This document shows, in pieces, positions 43,042-46,163 of a stretch of DNA of 46,163 nt. The DNA comes from an uncultured Bacilli bacterium. Lineage in GTDB: Bacteria; Bacillota_I; Bacilli_A; RF39; UBA660. The notes beneath the pieces were generated by a model. That model had not been told where the DNA came from. It did no database searches and saw only the letters and a program-made list of their open reading frames with translations. The stretch is from assembly GCA_944332025.1 (NCBI GenBank), contig CALVJB010000007.1, forward strand, positions 1 to 46,163, given 5' to 3'. Both the position numbers and the translations under genes were made by a program. Position 1 is the stretch's first letter; every line of letters begins with the position of its first letter.

Positions 43042-46000
43042 ATGAAAAAAATATTATTTGCAATAATACCTTTATTGCTATTTTTCGCTGTTGATGAGGT
43101 ACAAGCAGCGACAACAATTGATGGGTTCAGGTATGAAATTAATGAGGATAATACAGTAGAAATTACTGGTTATACTCTAAATAATGAAAGTGTATCTATT
43201 CCTAGTGTTATAGATGGTAAAACTGTAACTTCTATTGGGTATATGGCTTTTTACAATAATAAAAGTATTGAGACTGTCACTATTCCTGATACAGTTATAG
43301 AAATAAGTAATAGAGCATTTTATAACTGCACTAATCTTAATGAAGTTAATTTAGGGAAGAAAGTAGAAAAGATAAGGGATTCAGCCTTTGGCTATACTAG
43401 TTTTACATCTATTGTATTACCTGATTCTTTAACTGTTTTAGGAGATAGTGTTTTTGCAGGTAATCATAATTTAACAACTTTGAATATACCTAAAAATCTA
43501 AAGACAATTGTAGGGCTTATGTTTGATAATCCATCTTTGAAGAATATAAATGTAGATAATGAAAATAAATATTATACCTTTTCAGATGGCGTTCTTTTTA
43601 ATAAAGATAAAACAGAATTGGTCGCTTATTTACCTACTAATGATGAAACTAGTTATACCATTCCCTCAACGGTAAAAGAACTAGGTGATGGAGCATTTAG
43701 TCATAATGAACATTTAGTTACTATTGTTATACCAGATTCTGTTGAGACTATAGGACATAGAGTGTTTTATAATTGTACTACCTTAGCAAATATAAATATA
43801 CCTAGTAGTGTTACAGCAATTGGTTCTAGTGTTTTTGTTAATTGTAATTCCTTAGTTGATGTTACAATAGATGGTAATTTTGGTGTTCTTATGTTTAGTT
43901 TTTTTGAAAATTGTGAAAACTTAGAAAGTGTTACTTTTACGGGAGAGATATATAGAACATATTTTGGTGCTTTTAAAAACTGTCCTAAGATAAAAACAAT
44001 TATTTTTGATGGTTTATATGAACTTAGAGAGGATACAATAAAAGATTGTCCTTCTCTAGAAAAAATTCAACTTTCTGATGTTACACAAGTAATAGAAAAA
44101 GGTTTCGCTGATGATGTATCATCTAGTAATCTTGTTCTTGATATACCAGATGGGATGACAGAAAATGGTACTGGATATTATAGACTTTATACTATAACTT
44201 TAGATGGTACATATAATTATGATCAAGCCAATGAAGTTCTTGAAATAGTTAATCGAGAACGTGTAAATGCTGGCCTTTCTGAATTAGTAATGGATGAAGA
44301 CTTAATGAAAGCAGCTAATGAAAGAGCAAGAGAGTTGGCATTACGTTTTTCACATGATAGACCTGATAATTCTGATGGTTTAGATATTCTTAGTAAAGTA
44401 ATGGGAGAAAATATTGCAGCCGGACAATCTACTAGTACATATGTAATGGAGTCTTGGATGAATTCTCCTACGCACAGAAGTAATATTTTAGGTGCTAATT
44501 ATAAATCTATAGGTATAGGTAGTTATACTAATAGTGGTAGAACTTATTGGGTTCAATTGTTTTCAAATGATGATGCTGATAAAGTTAGTACCTTAGATGG
44601 AAAAGAAAGTAAAACAGAAAAAGATAGTTTACTAGCAGCTTTATTTAATTTTGAAATAGGTGGTTTAAGTGAGACTTCCGTAAATAATATTAAAGTAGGT
44701 GAGTCTTTAACTCCATATAGAATCCAAATATATAATATGGGTGCTGAAGGTTGGGCTACTACAGTTTCCTTTGAAGATTTTACATATGAAAGTTCAAATA
44801 AAAGCGTTGCAACCGTAAATAATGGAGTCATTACAGGAATTTCTACAGGTACTGCAACTATTAAAGTTAGTATGGGCAGTTTTAGTAAAGAATATGATGT
44901 TAGGGTATATAATCCAGTTACAGACTTTACTTTACCTAATAGAGTGTTTTTAGAGGTAGGAGATACTACTAAAGTTGATGTTAAATATACTCCAAATAAT
45001 GCTGAAGTTATTTCAGATAGTTGGTATTGTTATGATAAAAGTGTAATAGATATTGATTCAAAGACTGGTATTATTACTGGTAAAAAGGTAGGTAGTGTCT
45101 ATGTTACTTATTATACTGAAGGTGTTACTAAGGGACTTACAGTAACTGTTGTTCCTAAGATTACATATATTAGTTTGAATCAAACAAATATTACTTTAAA
45201 AGAAGGAGAAAGTTTTAAATTAAATGCAACAATTTCACCAAGTTCATATTATGCTACAGTTGATGATTTAGTAACTTGGGAAAGTAGTAATAGTAATATA
45301 GCAAGTGTAAATAATGGAGAAGTTAAAGCTAATAATAGAGGTAAAGTTACAGTCACAGTTACTACTATTGGTGGATTAAAAACTACTTGTAAAGTAAAAG
45401 TTTTACCAGCTAATGCCAATAGTTTCGTTACAAAAGATGATAATAATACATATTATTATGATGAAAATGGAGAAATGGTAACAGGGTGGAAAACCATAGA
45501 AGATAAATTGTATTATTTTAATGAAGATGGAGTTATGTTAAAAGGAATACATAATGTAGAAGGAAATAATTATTTCTTCGGAATAAACTATGGTTATAGG
45601 ATGTATGGTTTCATTAATTATGAAGGTAATACTTACTATGCTGATCCAAAAACAGGTATACTTGCAACAGGTGTTACTGAAGTTGATAATAATAGTTACT
45701 TCTTCGGCATTAATAAATTTGCTATGTTGAAAGGATTTATTAATCATAATGGAGATTATTATTATGCTAATAGTGATGGAAAATTACAAAAGGGTATGAC
45801 GGAGGTAAATGGAGATTACTATTACTTTGGAAGTGATTATAAAGCCAAAAGTGGACTTATAGAAATAGATGGAAGAAACTATTATTTTGATTCTGAGACA
45901 AGAGTAAGAGCGAAAGGTGTAACAGAAGTAGGAGATAAAAAGTATTTCTTCGGAATAAACTATGGTTACATGATGTATGGTGAAATAAACTATAATGGAA

Positions 46001-46163
46001 ATACATATTATGCTAATCCAGATACAGGAGAACTTGCTAGTGGACTTGTAGAAATTGATGGAAGAAACTACTATTTTGATCCTGAAACAAGAGTAAGAGC
46101 GAAAGGTGTAACAGAAGTAGGAGATAAAAAGTATTTCTTCGGAATAAACTATGGTTACATGAT
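43042..46163 (+). CDS. Secreted LRR-CAP-Ig-YG repeat protein (3' partial)
   Basis: The frame runs from ATG 43042 (after GAGGAGTG) to the window end without a stop; 1040 residues are visible. Order: signal peptide ending near QAA (residue 23); BspA-type LRR_5 repeats (about 40-380), with motifs such as VTIPDTVIEISNRAFYNC; a CAP/SCP domain (about 398-515) with the metal or active-site set FSHDRPD, GENIAAG and SPTHRSNIL; two or three Ig-like BIG_2 domains (about 560-790), with SSNKSVATVNNGVITG; then YG repeats from 795 onward. It is probably a wall-bound surface protein. The YG repeats are near-copies of those in the preceding GH25 protein, so both should bind the same wall polymer. Confidence 0.88.
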   Translation, partial: MKKILFAIIPLLLFFAVDEVQAATTIDGFRYEINEDNTVEITGYTLNNESVSIPSVIDGKTVTSIGYMAFYNNKSIETVTIPDTVIEISNRAFYNCTNLNEVNLGKKVEKIRDSAFGYTSFTSIVLPDSLTVLGDSVFAGNHNLTTLNIPKNLKTIVGLMFDNPSLKNINVDNENKYYTFSDGVLFNKDKTELVAYLPTNDETSYTIPSTVKELGDGAFSHNEHLVTIVIPDSVETIGHRVFYNCTTLANINIPSSVTAIGSSVFVNCNSLVDVTIDGNFGVLMFSFFENCENLESVTFTGEIYRTYFGAFKNCPKIKTIIFDGLYELREDTIKDCPSLEKIQLSDVTQVIEKGFADDVSSSNLVLDIPDGMTENGTGYYRLYTITLDGTYNYDQANEVLEIVNRERVNAGLSELVMDEDLMKAANERARELALRFSHDRPDNSDGLDILSKVMGENIAAGQSTSTYVMESWMNSPTHRSNILGANYKSIGIGSYTNSGRTYWVQLFSNDDADKVSTLDGKESKTEKDSLLAALFNFEIGGLSETSVNNIKVGESLTPYRIQIYNMGAEGWATTVSFEDFTYESSNKSVATVNNGVITGISTGTATIKVSMGSFSKEYDVRVYNPVTDFTLPNRVFLEVGDTTKVDVKYTPNNAEVISDSWYCYDKSVIDIDSKTGIITGKKVGSVYVTYYTEGVTKGLTVTVVPKITYISLNQTNITLKEGESFKLNATISPSSYYATVDDLVTWESSNSNIASVNNGEVKANNRGKVTVTVTTIGGLKTTCKVKVLPANANSFVTKDDNNTYYYDENGEMVTGWKTIEDKLYYFNEDGVMLKGIHNVEGNNYFFGINYGYRMYGFINYEGNTYYADPKTGILATGVTEVDNNSYFFGINKFAMLKGFINHNGDYYYANSDGKLQKGMTEVNGDYYYFGSDYKAKSGLIEIDGRNYYFDSETRVRAKGVTEVGDKKYFFGINYGYMMYGEINYNGNTYYANPDTGELASGLVEIDGRNYYFDPETRVRAKGVTEVGDKKYFFGINYGYM
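45862..46163 (+). repeat. 189-bp YG repeats shared with the preceding gene
   Basis: GAAAT-GATGG anchor points at 45862 and 46051 are 189 bp apart. The block with GTAAGAGCGAAAG and GGAATAAACTATGGTTACAT matches units in 40253-41830 almost base for base. Confidence 0.85.

Noticed and set aside
44553-45747. Minus-strand ORFs at 44553-44831 and 45538-45747
   Set aside because: Both are antisense to the continuous frame of the secreted LRR-CAP protein.

Overview
The window is a strongly AT-rich bacterial chromosome segment. Its Gram-positive toolkit (CIRCE-like HrcA site, rplS with an L19-type leader, ymfF/ymfH pair, LtaS/MdoB-type phosphoglycerol transferase, signal peptidase I, pyruvate phosphate dikinase) and large YG-repeat surface proteins point to a Firmicute. 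My inference is an uncultured gut Bacilli/Mollicutes-like lineage (RF39 or Erysipelotrichia relatives). Tryptophan is written TGG and several genes stop at TGA, so the standard bacterial code applies.

Layout. 1-2814: the 3' end of a giant Ig-like repeat surface protein. 2880-3140: a compact cassette that looks like a type I toxin mRNA. 3218-12801: housekeeping genes (bacterial PH protein, SWIM/SNF2 helicase, LMW protein tyrosine phosphatase, zinc dehydrogenase, deoD with an attenuator-like leader, ymfF-ymfH, rplS, signal peptidase). 12804-18988: an uncharacterised minus-strand gene, then a type II restriction-modification cassette (two methyltransferases and an HNH nuclease) and a two-gene unknown cassette with its own promoter. 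19068-22844: htpG under a degenerate CIRCE element, convergent with a phosphoglycerol transferase and a small membrane protein. 22969-25589: an orphan AbiEii-type nucleotidyltransferase, a decayed locus, and a three-gene Panacea (SocA/DUF4065) toxin-antitoxin-like operon. 25728-25873: a probable multi-helix noncoding RNA. 25872-30899: ABC exporter, pyrH, ppdK. 30901-31337: a broken gene. 31420-32180: a type III toxin-antitoxin system of CptIN type, with promoter, two tandem 50-nt RNA pseudoknots, terminator and ToxN-like toxin. 32258-40097: cell-envelope glycosylation genes (SGNH hydrolase, GtrA, GtrB, an AlbA_2-type regulator preceded by 10-bp direct repeats, an O-antigen polymerase-glycosyltransferase fusion, two GT2 enzymes). 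40100-46163: two secreted proteins sharing 63-residue YG repeats, one ending in a GH25 lysozyme domain and one combining BspA-type leucine-rich repeats, a CAP domain and Ig-like domains; the second runs off the window.

The accessory content is mainly defence and toxin-antitoxin modules placed between housekeeping operons, plus a surface-polysaccharide and cell-wall-binding protein cluster. The most notable items are the type III system, with covariation visible between its two RNA repeats; the type I-like cassette with a 16-bp 5'-3' mRNA pairing; the unidentified structured RNA near 25.8 kb; and the two unknown genes downstream of the restriction-modification cassette.
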